Counted from the stretch's first letter, positions 17,921 to 27,166 are shown. The stretch is DNA of 54,354 nucleotides from an uncultured bacterium (GCA_900547155.1 URFH01000017.1:1-54354), one strand, 5' to 3'. Notes: generated from the letters alone by a model not told the origin. Translations and numbers: made by a program.

Positions 17921-18700
17921 TTATTTTATAGTTTTTTTGTAACACATTTCTTTTTCAGCCTCAATGCACTGCTTTAAATCGTCCGTAGTAATTGAATTGT
18001 CGTTGTTTAAATCGAAATGTTTTGCAGATTTGTAGAATTGGGGCATGATGTCTGTTGAATTGCACAAAACGCCGTTTTTCACACGTCCCGGGAGGAAAAA
18101 CAGCCCGTATAATTCGCCTGCGGACAATTTGCGGTCATTTTTCAAGCCGGCGCCCTCTTTGCAGAGCAAAATGTAGTCTTTTGCGTAATCCAGTTGCTCT
18201 TCTCTGGTCAATTTCCTAAATTTTTCAAGACTGTCAACATTTTCATCCAGTTTTGAGTTTTCTTTGAACTTTTCTTTTGAAAATTTTATTGTATTTTTCA
18301 AAGAGGCTTCCGACAACTGGCAAATTCCGCCAAAACCGGTGCCGGCAGCCGGTTCCATCTTGGATTCATAGCTAAAAATCGCAAGCAAATCCTCTGCGTC
18401 ACAATTTAGTTCTTTTGCAATGTCCATTGTCTTGACTATGAATTCATCGCTTATTTCAGGATAAAATTCGCCCCATGTTTGTTTCAAAAACGAAAATTCA
18501 AGGTTAAGTTTTTTAGATTTTTCGGCGGGTAGCTCCTTTTTGTTTGAAAAAGAAATCCCGAAGTTGTAATCAGGGATTAAATTTGCGCCCCAGATGTTCC
18601 CTTTTGCTGATTTTTCGCCGGCCGCGCCGGTTTCCTGCGATTCGGGGCGATATGGAACGATAATTTTCCTGTCGTTTGAAATATTGTTTGGCTCTGTCAT
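17921..18700 (-). CDS. Lysozyme-fold (SLT-like) protein with C-terminal EF-hand
   Basis: This 259-residue protein has two recognisable parts. Residues about 85-150 resemble a lytic-transglycosylase core: LLAIFSYESKMEPAAG carries the candidate catalytic Glu112, followed by GFGGICQLSEASLK. Residues 230-241 form an EF-hand calcium loop: D230, N232, D234, S236, I237 and D241 fall at the standard positions. No signal peptide is visible at the N terminus, which is disordered and rich in charged residues, so secretion would need another route. AAAGGA lies 6 nt before the ATG. It may remodel peptidoglycan, or act inside a secreted or injected complex. Activity is inferred. Confidence 0.7.
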   Translation of the reverse strand: MTEPNNISNDRKIIVPYRPESQETGAAGEKSAKGNIWGANLIPDYNFGISFSNKKELPAEKSKKLNLEFSFLKQTWGEFYPEISDEFIVKTMDIAKELNCDAEDLLAIFSYESKMEPAAGTGFGGICQLSEASLKNTIKFSKEKFKENSKLDENVDSLEKFRKLTREEQLDYAKDYILLCKEGAGLKNDRKLSAGELYGLFFLPGRVKNGVLCNSTDIMPQFYKSAKHFDLNNDNSITTDDLKQCIEAEKEMCYKKTIK

Positions 18701-18800
18701 TTATAATCCTTTCATATTTCATATCGACAAAAAGTTGCATTTCTTTAGAAATATTAAAAGAAATTTACAATTTCATGCAAAACCGGTGCGGAAATTTGCC

Positions 18801-21407
18801 CTAAAAATCGCTCAAAACCTTATCAGGAGCCACAATCACGAACATATAAGGCGCGTCAAAGTACTTATTTGCAATCCTTATAACATCGCTTGCGCTAACA
18901 GATTCGATTAATGACGGAAATTCATTAATATACTCAAATCCGCGCCCCGAAGCCTCAAAAACGCCCAGCGTAGCGGCTTTTTCAGCGTTGGTTTCCTGCG
19001 CAAGGATGAAATTGCCCATGATTTTGTCCTTTGCCTCGCGAAGCTCCTTGTCGGACACGAATTCTTTTTTAAGAACATCAATTTCTCTCAAAAGTTCTTT
19101 TTTAGAATGCGCCGCGGTGGCGGGATTTGTGCCGATATAGACCGCAAAAACGCCTTTATTTACATTTCCGGAGTAGCTTGACCCAATCTGGTAAGCAAGT
19201 CCCTGTTCATCGCGCAGATGGTTGAAAAGTCTGGAGCTCATGCCCGAGCCCAGAAGAGCGTCAATAACCTGCAAAACAGCGAGGTCTTTTTTGTTGCTTA
19301 CGCCGTCAGCGAGCCATCCCATAACAAGCCATGACGCCTCGGAATCTTTGGGCACTTTTACGGTTTGTGTTTTGTTAAAGGGTTTGAAACGATGATTTTG
19401 GGCTTTAAAATCAAATTTTTCACCGTTGCAGCCGTTGAAAATTTTGGAAAAGTAATTGAGAATTTCTTTTTCGTCAACATTTCCGTTTACGGAAATCACA
19501 AGGTTTTGCGGGTAAAAAATATTTTCGTAATATTCCATAATATCCGCTTTATTTATGGTCGGAAGCGTTTTTTCCATCACAATTCCGGTCACGCCGTATG
19601 GAGTATCTTTCCACATTGCGGTTTTGAACTCCTCAAAAGCCAGCGAGGACGGATTGTCGCGCATTTGGCGGATGGATTGGAGTTTTTCCCGTTTTATTTT
19701 TTCAATTTCCTGAACATCAAACGAAGCATGGTTCACCATCTCGTCAAGGAGCTCAAAAGTGAGCGGGAGGTCGTTTTTCGTAGTTTTAACCGAAACCGTG
19801 AAGTAATCTGCGCCGGCAGATGGCGAAATTTTTATGCCGTTTTGCTCCATTGTCTGCGAAAGGTCAAGATATGAATATTTTTTTGTGCCTTTTAGCATGC
19901 CCGACGCCGTCATGGACGCGATTCCCGGTTTTTTCTCAACAAAAGTTCCGCCTTTTGCAAAAATCTGAAATGCAACGATATCATTGAGCGGATTTTTGTT
20001 AATCAGGACGGTTGCGCCGTTCGGAAGTTCGTATTTTGAAACGTTTTTATCTGTTTTTACGAGCTTTGGTTCTTTTGTTGTTACGTTGCTGATTTGTTTT
20101 GTATTTTCTTCATAATCCTCGGGCAAAACCACTGAAATCACCGCAAAATCAGGGTTCAAATATTTTTTTGCAACACGCACGAGGTCAGATGCGTTCACTT
20201 TTTTAATATTTTCAATATAAGTGTCATAAAATCCCGGATTATCATAAACTATGGTCGTATAACCGAGCTCATTGGCGATATTTGCGCCGGATTCGCGCGC
20301 GTAGAAAGTATCGCGTTCAATGATGTTTTTTGCGGTCAAAATTTCTTGTTCATCAATGGTTCCGCAGCGGATTTTTTCAATTTCGTAAAAAATAGCTTTT
20401 TTGAGCTTTTCGAGGTTTTTCGGGGTGAAATTAGCGTTTATTAAAAACAAACTGTCATCACGCATGGTCGAATGCCCCGCTGCAACGCTGTATGCGAGCT
20501 GTTTTTGTTCTTTAACTGACTGATAAAGCCTTGAAGAACGCCCGTCGCCGAGCAAAATGCCCAGAACATCAAGCGCATACATATCTTTCAGTTCGTCAGA
20601 GTTCACTCCGCGCCATCCGATGAGCATGTAGCCTGATTTTACTTTGTCTTTTGCGATAATTTCGGACTGTTTTGTGCGGGGTTTGTCGATTTTGTAGTGG
20701 GAATTGCGCGTTTTTGCGGGTTCTTTGAGCGCGAATTCCTTTTTCACCGCCGCAAGCGCCTCCTGCGTGTCAACATCGCCGACAATTACCGTAACCATGT
20801 TAGAGGGTTTGTACCATGTGTTGTAAAAGTCGAGAATTTCTTCTCTGGTAATGGTTTCGATGATATTTTTTGTTCCGATAACCTGACGTTTGTAGGGGTG
20901 GATTGTGTAAAATTCTTTATTGAGGTTTTCAAAGAGTTTTGTTTCGGGACGGTCGTTGTTTTTTGCGATTTCTTCAAGAACGACTTTTCTTTCCTTTTCA
21001 AGCTCTTTTCTGGGGATTTGCGGGTGCAGAAGCATGTCAGAGTGCAAATCCATTGCCATTGAAAAATCTCTGGAGGGGATTGTTATGTAATAATGGGTAA
21101 AATCCTTGCTGGTTGCGGCATTTGTGATTGCGCCTTTTGATTCAAGCAGGCGGTCAAACTCGCCTGTAGGGTGTTTTTGGGTTCCTTTGAAGAAAAGATG
21201 TTCCAGAAAGTGCGCAACACCGTTGTTTTTATCGGTTTCATTGATTGAGCCTGTTTTTATCCATGTGTCGATGGTTACAATCGGGTTGTCATGGACTTCT
21301 TTAATTATGACAATCTGCCCGTTGTCGAGTTTAAAAGTCGAATAGTCCTGCGCAAAAACGCCAAGACCTGCGAAAAACAGCACTAAAAAGATTAAAATTT
21401 TCCTCAT
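18801..21407 (-). CDS. Secreted M16 zinc peptidase, two-domain
   Basis: This 868-residue protein has a signal peptide (MRKILIFLVLFFAGLGVFAQ) and two tandem M16 (insulinase/pitrilysin) halves. The first half keeps the inverted zinc motif HFLEHLFFKG (HxxEH, about residues 66-70) and a downstream glutamate region (KERKVVLEEIAKN). The second half, from about residue 455, has the fold (EKKPGIASMTASGML) but lacks HxxEH. This active-plus-inactive pairing is normal for M16 proteases. Its likely role is degrading peptides in the periplasm or at the surface. GAGGGG lies 5 nt before ATG 21407. The gene is separated from its neighbours and seems to be transcribed alone. Confidence 0.92.
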   Translation of the reverse strand: MRKILIFLVLFFAGLGVFAQDYSTFKLDNGQIVIIKEVHDNPIVTIDTWIKTGSINETDKNNGVAHFLEHLFFKGTQKHPTGEFDRLLESKGAITNAATSKDFTHYYITIPSRDFSMAMDLHSDMLLHPQIPRKELEKERKVVLEEIAKNNDRPETKLFENLNKEFYTIHPYKRQVIGTKNIIETITREEILDFYNTWYKPSNMVTVIVGDVDTQEALAAVKKEFALKEPAKTRNSHYKIDKPRTKQSEIIAKDKVKSGYMLIGWRGVNSDELKDMYALDVLGILLGDGRSSRLYQSVKEQKQLAYSVAAGHSTMRDDSLFLINANFTPKNLEKLKKAIFYEIEKIRCGTIDEQEILTAKNIIERDTFYARESGANIANELGYTTIVYDNPGFYDTYIENIKKVNASDLVRVAKKYLNPDFAVISVVLPEDYEENTKQISNVTTKEPKLVKTDKNVSKYELPNGATVLINKNPLNDIVAFQIFAKGGTFVEKKPGIASMTASGMLKGTKKYSYLDLSQTMEQNGIKISPSAGADYFTVSVKTTKNDLPLTFELLDEMVNHASFDVQEIEKIKREKLQSIRQMRDNPSSLAFEEFKTAMWKDTPYGVTGIVMEKTLPTINKADIMEYYENIFYPQNLVISVNGNVDEKEILNYFSKIFNGCNGEKFDFKAQNHRFKPFNKTQTVKVPKDSEASWLVMGWLADGVSNKKDLAVLQVIDALLGSGMSSRLFNHLRDEQGLAYQIGSSYSGNVNKGVFAVYIGTNPATAAHSKKELLREIDVLKKEFVSDKELREAKDKIMGNFILAQETNAEKAATLGVFEASGRGFEYINEFPSLIESVSASDVIRIANKYFDAPYMFVIVAPDKVLSDF

Positions 21408-21523
21408 TTCTGCCCCTCTTTTGGATTTTTAATTGTTTTATAAGATTATACTATATAATTTAAAGGTTTTTTATATTAGCCGGGTTGATAATGTTTTTTC
21501 AGGTGGGGGATGGGGGTGGAGGC

Positions 21524-21606
21524 GTAAAAAGTAAGTAATATTCAATTTTCTAGCTCGATTCGCTCCGCTCATAGGCGTCGAAAATTAAATATTAATTACT
21601 TTTTAC
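21524..21606. repeat. Long hairpin B (27-bp arms, 29-nt loop)
   Basis: Arms 21524-21550 and 21580-21606 pair over 27 bp with two mismatches. The loop (21551-21579) contains TAGCTCGATTCGCTCCGC, then CATAGGCGTC. Apart from the arm bases next to the loop, the arms are unrelated to those of hairpins A and C. Confidence 0.9.
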
Positions 21607-21654
21607 TTTGGGAGTCCTTATGTGGTGTAATTTATTATGCTTTATTCTCGCAAA

Positions 21655-21738
21655 GTGCAAAAGACTGGATTTTAATTTTTCGACGCCTATGAGCTAAAGC
21701 GAATCGAGCTAGAAAAATTAAAATCCAGTCTTTTGCAC
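21655..21738. repeat. Long perfect hairpin C (27-bp arms, 30-nt loop)
   Basis: Arms 21655-21681 and 21712-21738 pair perfectly over 27 bp. The loop, read on the minus strand, is nearly the same as that of hairpin B, so B and C sit in opposite orientation 48 bp apart. Together they fill most of the 446-bp gap before nrdJ (21408-21853). The rest of that gap is AT-rich and should hold the nrdJ promoter. Confidence 0.9.
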
Positions 21739-21853
21739 GCCCCAACAACTTAATATAAAAATTGTAACTATTTTTAATTAAAAATTGTTCCAAAAAACTC
21801 TTTTATTATACAATGGTATAAATCGATTAATATTTTAATGGGGAGAATATCTA

Positions 21854-23827
21854 GTGAGTATCGACATGGAAGAAAAATTGTGTTTGTCCGAAAACGCCCT
21901 CAAAGTTCTTGAAAAAAGATACCTTAAAAGGGATAAAGACGGAAAACCTACCGAAACAGCAAAAGACTTATTCTTAAGAGTTGCATCGACTCTTGCCAAT
22001 GCTGACAAGCAATTCGGCGCAAGCGATGAAGAAATTCAAAAAACAACTAAAAAATTCTACGATTTTATAACAAACCGCTATTTTATGCCCAATTCGCCTA
22101 CCCTGATGAACGCAGGACGCGAACTCGGACAGCTTGCGGCATGCTTCGTGCTTCCTGTTGAGGATTCGCTCGAGGGAATTTTTGAAACAGTTAAAAATAC
22201 CGCCCTTATTCACAAATCAGGCGGCGGAACAGGGTTCTCTTTCTCAAGATTAAGACCCAAAAACGATGTAGTCCGCTCTACAATGGGCGTTTCTTCAGGG
22301 CCGGTAAGCTTTATGGAAGTTTTCAACGCAGCAACCGAAGCAGTTAAGCAGGGCGGCACAAGACGCGGCGCAAACATGGGCATTCTGCGCGTTGACCACC
22401 CCGATATCCTTGATTTTATCAATTGCAAATCAGATAATTTCAAATTGAACAACTTCAACATCTCTGTAGCCATTACAGATAAGTTCATGGAAGCCTTAAA
22501 AGCGGGCACTGATTACGAATTAATCCACCCGAGAACAAAACAGGCAGTCGGAAAGCTTAGCGCAAAGGCAGTATTTGACCTTATCGTTGACGGAGCATGG
22601 AGAAACGGCGAACCCGGTATCATTTTCATTGACAAAATGAACTATGACAACCCGACCCCGTTAATCGGCGACATTGAATCAACAAACCCCTGCGGTGAAG
22701 TTCCGCTTTTGCCTTACGAAGCCTGCAACCTCGGCTCTATCAACCTCGGTTTAATGCTCAAAGGCGAAAAAGGCAATTTAAGCGTTGATTGGGACAAACT
22801 GGCCGAAGTTACGAAAATGGCAATCCATTTCCTCGACAACGTAATCGCCATCAACAACTATCCGCTCCCGCAAATTTCCGAAATGGTTCAAAACAACCGT
22901 AAAATCGGGCTCGGCGTAATGGGATGGGCTGATATGCTTATGCAGCTGGGCATTGGATACAACTCCGAAGAGGGAACAAAGCTCGCTGCGCAGGTTATGG
23001 AGTTTATTGATTACCATTCAAAAGTAAAATCCATTGAATTTGCTCAAACCAGAGGCAGATTTAACAACTTTAAAGGAAGCATTTACGACGGTCAAAACTG
23101 GCTGACCAAAAAATACAAAGGCAAATCAGCCGGAATGATTACGGACGAAATGTGGGCTGAACTTGACGAACAAATCGCAAAAGTCGGTATCAGAAACGCC
23201 ACAACAACCTGTATCGCTCCTACCGGTACAATCTCAATGATTGCAAGCGCTTCAGGCGGCGTAGAACCTTTGTTCGGGCTTGTTTTCATCCGTGACGTAA
23301 TGGACGGCACAAAATTAATTGAAGTAAACCCGATTTTTGAGGCTTATGCAAAAGAACACGGATTCTACTCCGATGAATTGATGACAAAAATCTCAATCGA
23401 CGGCACACTCGCTCATTGCGACAATGTTCCGGACGAAGCAAAGAGAATTTTCGTTGCTGCGCACGATGTTTCGCCTTACTGGCACGTAAAAATGCAGGCA
23501 GCATTCCAGCTCCATACCGACAATGCGGTTTCTAAAACCGTAAACTTTGAAGAAAACGCTTCAAGACAGGATGTTGCTGATTCTTACCTGCTTGCTTACG
23601 AAAACAACCTCAAAGGCATAACTGTTTACCGCAACAACTCAAGACAGTTCCAGCCGATGAACCTTGAGAAAAAAGACGACAAAAAAATGCCCGAAATCAA
23701 AGCAATCGACGCTGTTGAAGAGCAGCATCAGGGCGAAGAACACAAATGCCCCGAATGCGGCGCTGTTCTCGGCTACGGCGAGGGCTGCTTTATCTGTCTG
23801 AACTGCGGATATTCCGGTTGTTCATAG
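21854..23827 (+). CDS. nrdJ: Adenosylcobalamin-dependent ribonucleotide reductase
   Basis: This 657-residue class II enzyme makes deoxyribonucleotides using vitamin B12 and so works with or without oxygen. It starts at GTG 21854, with GGGGAG 8 nt upstream. Visible family motifs include NSPTLMNAGR, the active-site region STNPCGEVPLLPYEACNLGS, and TGTISMIASASGG. The C terminus carries a zinc-ribbon-like Cys cluster (CPECGAVLG...CFICLNCGYSGC), typical of NrdJ and proposed to aid re-reduction of the active site. It is transcribed alone, with a terminator at 23961. No class I or III subunits are in the window. Confidence 0.96.
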   Translation: MSIDMEEKLCLSENALKVLEKRYLKRDKDGKPTETAKDLFLRVASTLANADKQFGASDEEIQKTTKKFYDFITNRYFMPNSPTLMNAGRELGQLAACFVLPVEDSLEGIFETVKNTALIHKSGGGTGFSFSRLRPKNDVVRSTMGVSSGPVSFMEVFNAATEAVKQGGTRRGANMGILRVDHPDILDFINCKSDNFKLNNFNISVAITDKFMEALKAGTDYELIHPRTKQAVGKLSAKAVFDLIVDGAWRNGEPGIIFIDKMNYDNPTPLIGDIESTNPCGEVPLLPYEACNLGSINLGLMLKGEKGNLSVDWDKLAEVTKMAIHFLDNVIAINNYPLPQISEMVQNNRKIGLGVMGWADMLMQLGIGYNSEEGTKLAAQVMEFIDYHSKVKSIEFAQTRGRFNNFKGSIYDGQNWLTKKYKGKSAGMITDEMWAELDEQIAKVGIRNATTTCIAPTGTISMIASASGGVEPLFGLVFIRDVMDGTKLIEVNPIFEAYAKEHGFYSDELMTKISIDGTLAHCDNVPDEAKRIFVAAHDVSPYWHVKMQAAFQLHTDNAVSKTVNFEENASRQDVADSYLLAYENNLKGITVYRNNSRQFQPMNLEKKDDKKMPEIKAIDAVEEQHQGEEHKCPECGAVLGYGEGCFICLNCGYSGCS

Positions 23828-23830
23828 AGT

Positions 23831-23950
23831 GCGGAGCCGGAGTGGAGCCCGTATGGACTTGACGCAGGTCAAGTCAGGGAGGGCGTAGCTTAATATCAGC
23901 GACGTAAGAGTTTTCGCAGAAAACTCCACAGGAGCAGCGGAGCCGGAGTG
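23831..23950. repeat. Structured downstream region with a 14-bp direct repeat
   Basis: GCGGAGCCGGAGTG occurs at 23831-23844 and again at 23937-23950. Between the copies are two small hairpins, GACTTGAC/GTCAAGTC (23857-23875) and GAGTTTTC/GAAAACTC (23908-23926). The block lies between the nrdJ stop and its terminator, so it would be the 3' untranslated region of the mRNA. Function unknown. Confidence 0.65.
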
Positions 23951-23960
23951 AAGAATTAAA

Positions 23961-23989
23961 AAAACGGGACTTTTTGTTCCGTTTTTTTT
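23961..23989 (+). terminator. Rho-independent terminator of nrdJ
   Basis: AAAACGGGAC pairs with GTTCCGTTTT (one G-T pair) around TTTTT. A run of T residues follows at 23982-23989. Confidence 0.8.
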
Positions 23990-24004
23990 GCAATGCTTTG
24001 TGCC

Positions 24005-24079
24005 GGTGGGAACCGCTGCGCTATTCCCACCCTACTATGCTGGAATTTGTAGGGTGGGAAAAACGAAGCGGTTCCCGCC
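24005..24079. repeat. Imperfect 31-bp hairpin with GGTGGGAA arms
   Basis: Arms 24005-24035 and 24049-24079 pair at 27 of 31 positions around a 13-nt loop. The arms carry GGTGGGAACCGCT outside and TTCCCACCCTAC next to the loop. This belongs to a different repeat type from hairpins A-C. It lies between the nrdJ terminator and the next gene. Confidence 0.85.
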
Positions 24080-24145
24080 AATAACAAAAAAATAGCAAAA
24101 AATTTTTTGTTCAGGTATTATAATCAATACACAGGAGCACGAAGC

Positions 24146-24793
24146 ATGAAAATAAACACTATCACGAATCAATTTTACATTAATAACAACAAAATAAATT
24201 TCAGTGCAAAAAACAACAAAAAAAACAGTCCGCAGCCACAAATGCCGGAAACAGCAGCACAAACAAGCCGGCTTGTACCCGCAATGATGGCTCTGGCGGC
24301 GTTGACAACATTAAATTCCTGCACTGAATCCGACATTCGTTACGCAGATTTGAGAAATTTTAAAAACGAATGCCTTGAAGAGTTTCTAAATGACGAAGAT
24401 AGCTTTTCGAGAATTGATGAAAAAACATTTGTCCTGAGCTCAACAAAAGACAGCATTTCAAAAGAAACTCCGGATTATAAATACAGCCATACAAGATACA
24501 AAGAAAACAATCATACCAGCGTTTTCGGCGAAATCACAAGAAAACGCGACAACAAAACACTAAAATTCATAAACGTATACGACAAAGATAACCAGCTGAC
24601 CTCAACAACGCTCAAAGACCCGAAAACAGGCGACAAATTTTACATAAGCTATGAAGATGGATTCTTCAAACAAATCCACGATAAAGACGGAAAACCCGTA
24701 AAAGGTGAAAAACGGGCGTTTATCCTGAGCGTTCTTGTGCTGGCTGCTACTTGCGGCGCAGGAATCAAATTCCGCGGTAAAGGTCAGGATTGA
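24146..24793 (+). CDS. Membrane-associated protein of unknown function
   Basis: I do not recognise this 215-residue protein. ATG 24146 has AGGAG 8 nt upstream, so the longer open frame to 24107 is unlikely. The N terminus is polar (MKINTITNQFYINNNKINFS) and Asn/Lys-rich. A hydrophobic stretch ends in LNSC (about residues 50-61), which resembles a lipoprotein box but sits unusually far in. A second hydrophobic segment lies near the C terminus (ILSVLVLAATCGAGI). The middle is charged and looks soluble. The last 10 bp overlap the convergent galE gene. TATAAT at 24119-24124 may be its -10 element. Confidence 0.7.
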   Translation: MKINTITNQFYINNNKINFSAKNNKKNSPQPQMPETAAQTSRLVPAMMALAALTTLNSCTESDIRYADLRNFKNECLEEFLNDEDSFSRIDEKTFVLSSTKDSISKETPDYKYSHTRYKENNHTSVFGEITRKRDNKTLKFINVYDKDNQLTSTTLKDPKTGDKFYISYEDGFFKQIHDKDGKPVKGEKRAFILSVLVLAATCGAGIKFRGKGQD

Positions 24794-25773
24794 TAACCGC
24801 GTGGATGATTTTTATGCCAGTTCCATGCGGTTTTGATGATTTCGTCCAAATCCTTAAACTCCGGTTCCCAGCCGAGTATATTTTTTGCCTTTTGAGCGGA
24901 AGCAACAAGCCTTGCGGGGTCGCCGGGGCGGCGGGGTTCGGTTTTTACCGTAAAATCTTTGCCTGAAACTCGCTTCACAGCGTCAATAATTTCCTTTACG
25001 CTGTAGCCGCTGCCGTTTCCGAGGTTAAAAACATCGCTTTCATTGCCTTTTTCCAGATACTTCAGCGCCAGAATGTGCGCCCTTGCTAAATCCATGACAT
25101 GAATGTAATCACGAACGCAGGTTCCGTCATCAGTCGGGTAATCCGTGCCCAAAATGCTTACAAAATCGCGCTGCCCGAGGGCTGTTTGGATAACAAGCGG
25201 CATAATATGGGTTTCAATTTCATGATGTTCGCCAATTTTCCCGTCAGGATGGGCGCCGCATGCGTTAAAATAGCGCAGTGCAACGAATTTCAGCCCGTGA
25301 ATTTTTGATACCCATTTTATCATTTTTTCCATGGCGAGCTTGGATTCCCCGTAAGTATTTGTCGGCTCTGTCGGGTCTGATTCAAGAATAGGCAGGTTTT
25401 TGGGCTCGCCGTATGTTGCAGAGCTCGAAGAAAAAACGATTTTGTCTATTTTGTGCGCAACCATTGATTTTAAAAGCACCATTGTGCCGTAAACGTTGTT
25501 ATCATAGTATTTTAGAGGGTCAACCATGCTTTCGCCAACCAGCGCATTCGCCGCAAAGTGAATAACAGCGGCGATTTTCTCCGTTTCAAAAAGATTATCC
25601 AAAAATCCTTTGTCCCTGATATCGCCCTCATAAAATTTTACACAATCCGGAATTGATTCCCTGTGACCGGTTTGCAGATTATCGGCCACGACAACTTCAT
25701 AGCCGTATTTTAAAAGCTCTCTAACCGTATGCGAGCCAATGTAACCCGCACCGCCTAAAACCAAAATTTTCAT
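24784..25773 (-). CDS. galE: UDP-glucose 4-epimerase
   Basis: GalE interconverts UDP-glucose and UDP-galactose, feeding surface polysaccharide synthesis and galactose use. The 329-residue product is a short-chain dehydrogenase-type epimerase. The NAD motif GGAGYIGSHT is at the N terminus, SSSATYGEP precedes the catalytic YGESK (YxxxK), and RYFNACGAH follows. I chose ATG 25773 because GGAG lies 6 nt upstream; an in-frame TTG at 25779 is less likely. It converges on the unknown gene at 24146, overlapping its stop by 10 bp, and diverges from aroC. Confidence 0.95.
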   Translation of the reverse strand: MKILVLGGAGYIGSHTVRELLKYGYEVVVADNLQTGHRESIPDCVKFYEGDIRDKGFLDNLFETEKIAAVIHFAANALVGESMVDPLKYYDNNVYGTMVLLKSMVAHKIDKIVFSSSSATYGEPKNLPILESDPTEPTNTYGESKLAMEKMIKWVSKIHGLKFVALRYFNACGAHPDGKIGEHHEIETHIMPLVIQTALGQRDFVSILGTDYPTDDGTCVRDYIHVMDLARAHILALKYLEKGNESDVFNLGNGSGYSVKEIIDAVKRVSGKDFTVKTEPRRPGDPARLVASAQKAKNILGWEPEFKDLDEIIKTAWNWHKNHPRGYQS

Positions 25774-25941
25774 TGCCAACTCCGTTGTTTTTTCTTCATT
25801 TTAAACTCAAAGCGCCATAACCGCAACGAGTTTATGCCAAAATCCCATTTTTCCCGCCATTTTCAGGCTGCAAAAAATATTAATATTGATTTAACCCGAA
25901 AAATTTGGGATAATCAAAGAAAAATGACTATTGGAGAAGTA

Positions 25942-27132
25942 ATGTTCAGATTTTTAACCTCCGGCGAATCGCATGGGAAATACCTGAACGCTATAATTGA
26001 CGGCGTTCCTGCGGGTGTGCCGCTCATAAAAGAATATATCGACAACGAACTTGCGCGCCGCCAAATCGGCTACGGCCGCGGCGGAAGAATGCAAATTGAA
26101 ACCGACAAAGCGGAAATAAATTCGGGTGTGAGGTTCGGAATCACAACAGGCGCGCCCATTTCGCTCGAAATCAAAAACAAAGACTGGGAAAACTGGCAAA
26201 TTCCAATGTCCGTCCATCCCGTTGATATGAGCGATTTGGACAACAGGCTGCTTGTTGAGAGCAAAGAAATAACCCGTATCCGCCCGGGGCATGCGGATTT
26301 TGCCGGTGCAATGAAATACGGGCACGAAGACGTGAGAAATGTGCTGGAACGCTCCAGTGCACGCGAAACCGCGGCACGTGTCGCTGTCGGAGCCGTTGCA
26401 AAAAGCATTTTAAAGGAATTCGGAATTGACGGTTTCTCGCATGTCGTCAGAATCGGCAAAATAAAAGCCGCCGGGGGCGCGGATTTTGAAACAATGAAAA
26501 CTGCTGCGGAAAATTCCGACGTACGCTGCGCTGACAGCGAAGCAGCCGGATTAATGCGAAAAGAAATTGATGAAGCAGCCCAAATTGGCGACACGCTGGG
26601 CGGCTGCGTTGAAATAGTTTTCAGAAATTTGCCCGTGGGGCTGGGTTCTTTTGTTCAGTGGGACAGGCGGCTCGACGCCAAGCTTGCGGGTGCGGTTATG
26701 AGCATTCAGGCGGTGAAAGCGGTCGAAATCGGCATGGGAAAAGACGTTGCCGCAGCGCGGGGAAGCGAAACCCATGACGAAGTTTTCTTTGAAAACGGTG
26801 AATATTCAAGAAAAACCAACAATGCCGGCGGAATTGAAGGCGGCATGACAAACGGCGAAACCCTCGTGGTCAGAGCGTCGATGAAAGCGATTCCGACGAT
26901 GAAAAAACCGCTGAAATCCGTTGATATAAAGACGAATCAGCCGTTTGAAGCGCATTTTGAGCGCTCGGACACCTGCGCGGTGCCTGCATGCGGGATTGTT
27001 GCAGAGGCAATGACGGCAATTGTGCTTGCAGAGGCGTTTTTGGAGAAATTCGGAGGCGATTCCGTGCAAGAAATTCGTGCGAATTACGAAAATTATTTGC
27101 AATACCTGAACAGCAGAAAAGGCGGAAACTAA
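25942..27132 (+). CDS. aroC: Chorismate synthase
   Basis: AroC makes chorismate, the end product of the shikimate pathway and precursor of aromatic amino acids and folate; it needs reduced FMN. I chose ATG 25942 (MFRFLTSGESHGKYL) because GGAG lies just upstream and the SGESHG motif is normally at the N terminus; the frame opens earlier, at 25834. The 396-residue protein also has RRQIGYGRGGRMQIE, RPGHADFAGAMKYGHEDVRN, RSSARETAARVAVGA and the GGIEGGMTNGE loop. It leads an aroC-aroK-aroB group, although 190 bp with a repeat separate it from aroK. Confidence 0.95.
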   Translation: MFRFLTSGESHGKYLNAIIDGVPAGVPLIKEYIDNELARRQIGYGRGGRMQIETDKAEINSGVRFGITTGAPISLEIKNKDWENWQIPMSVHPVDMSDLDNRLLVESKEITRIRPGHADFAGAMKYGHEDVRNVLERSSARETAARVAVGAVAKSILKEFGIDGFSHVVRIGKIKAAGGADFETMKTAAENSDVRCADSEAAGLMRKEIDEAAQIGDTLGGCVEIVFRNLPVGLGSFVQWDRRLDAKLAGAVMSIQAVKAVEIGMGKDVAAARGSETHDEVFFENGEYSRKTNNAGGIEGGMTNGETLVVRASMKAIPTMKKPLKSVDIKTNQPFEAHFERSDTCAVPACGIVAEAMTAIVLAEAFLEKFGGDSVQEIRANYENYLQYLNSRKGGN

Positions 27133-27166
27133 ATGGGGGCAAATTTCGATTCATTTCCCTCAAATT

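Noticed and set aside
23881..23930. tRNA-like opening (GGGCGTAGCTTAAT)
   Set aside because: There is no anticodon or T arm, and the sequence folds into an unrelated hairpin.
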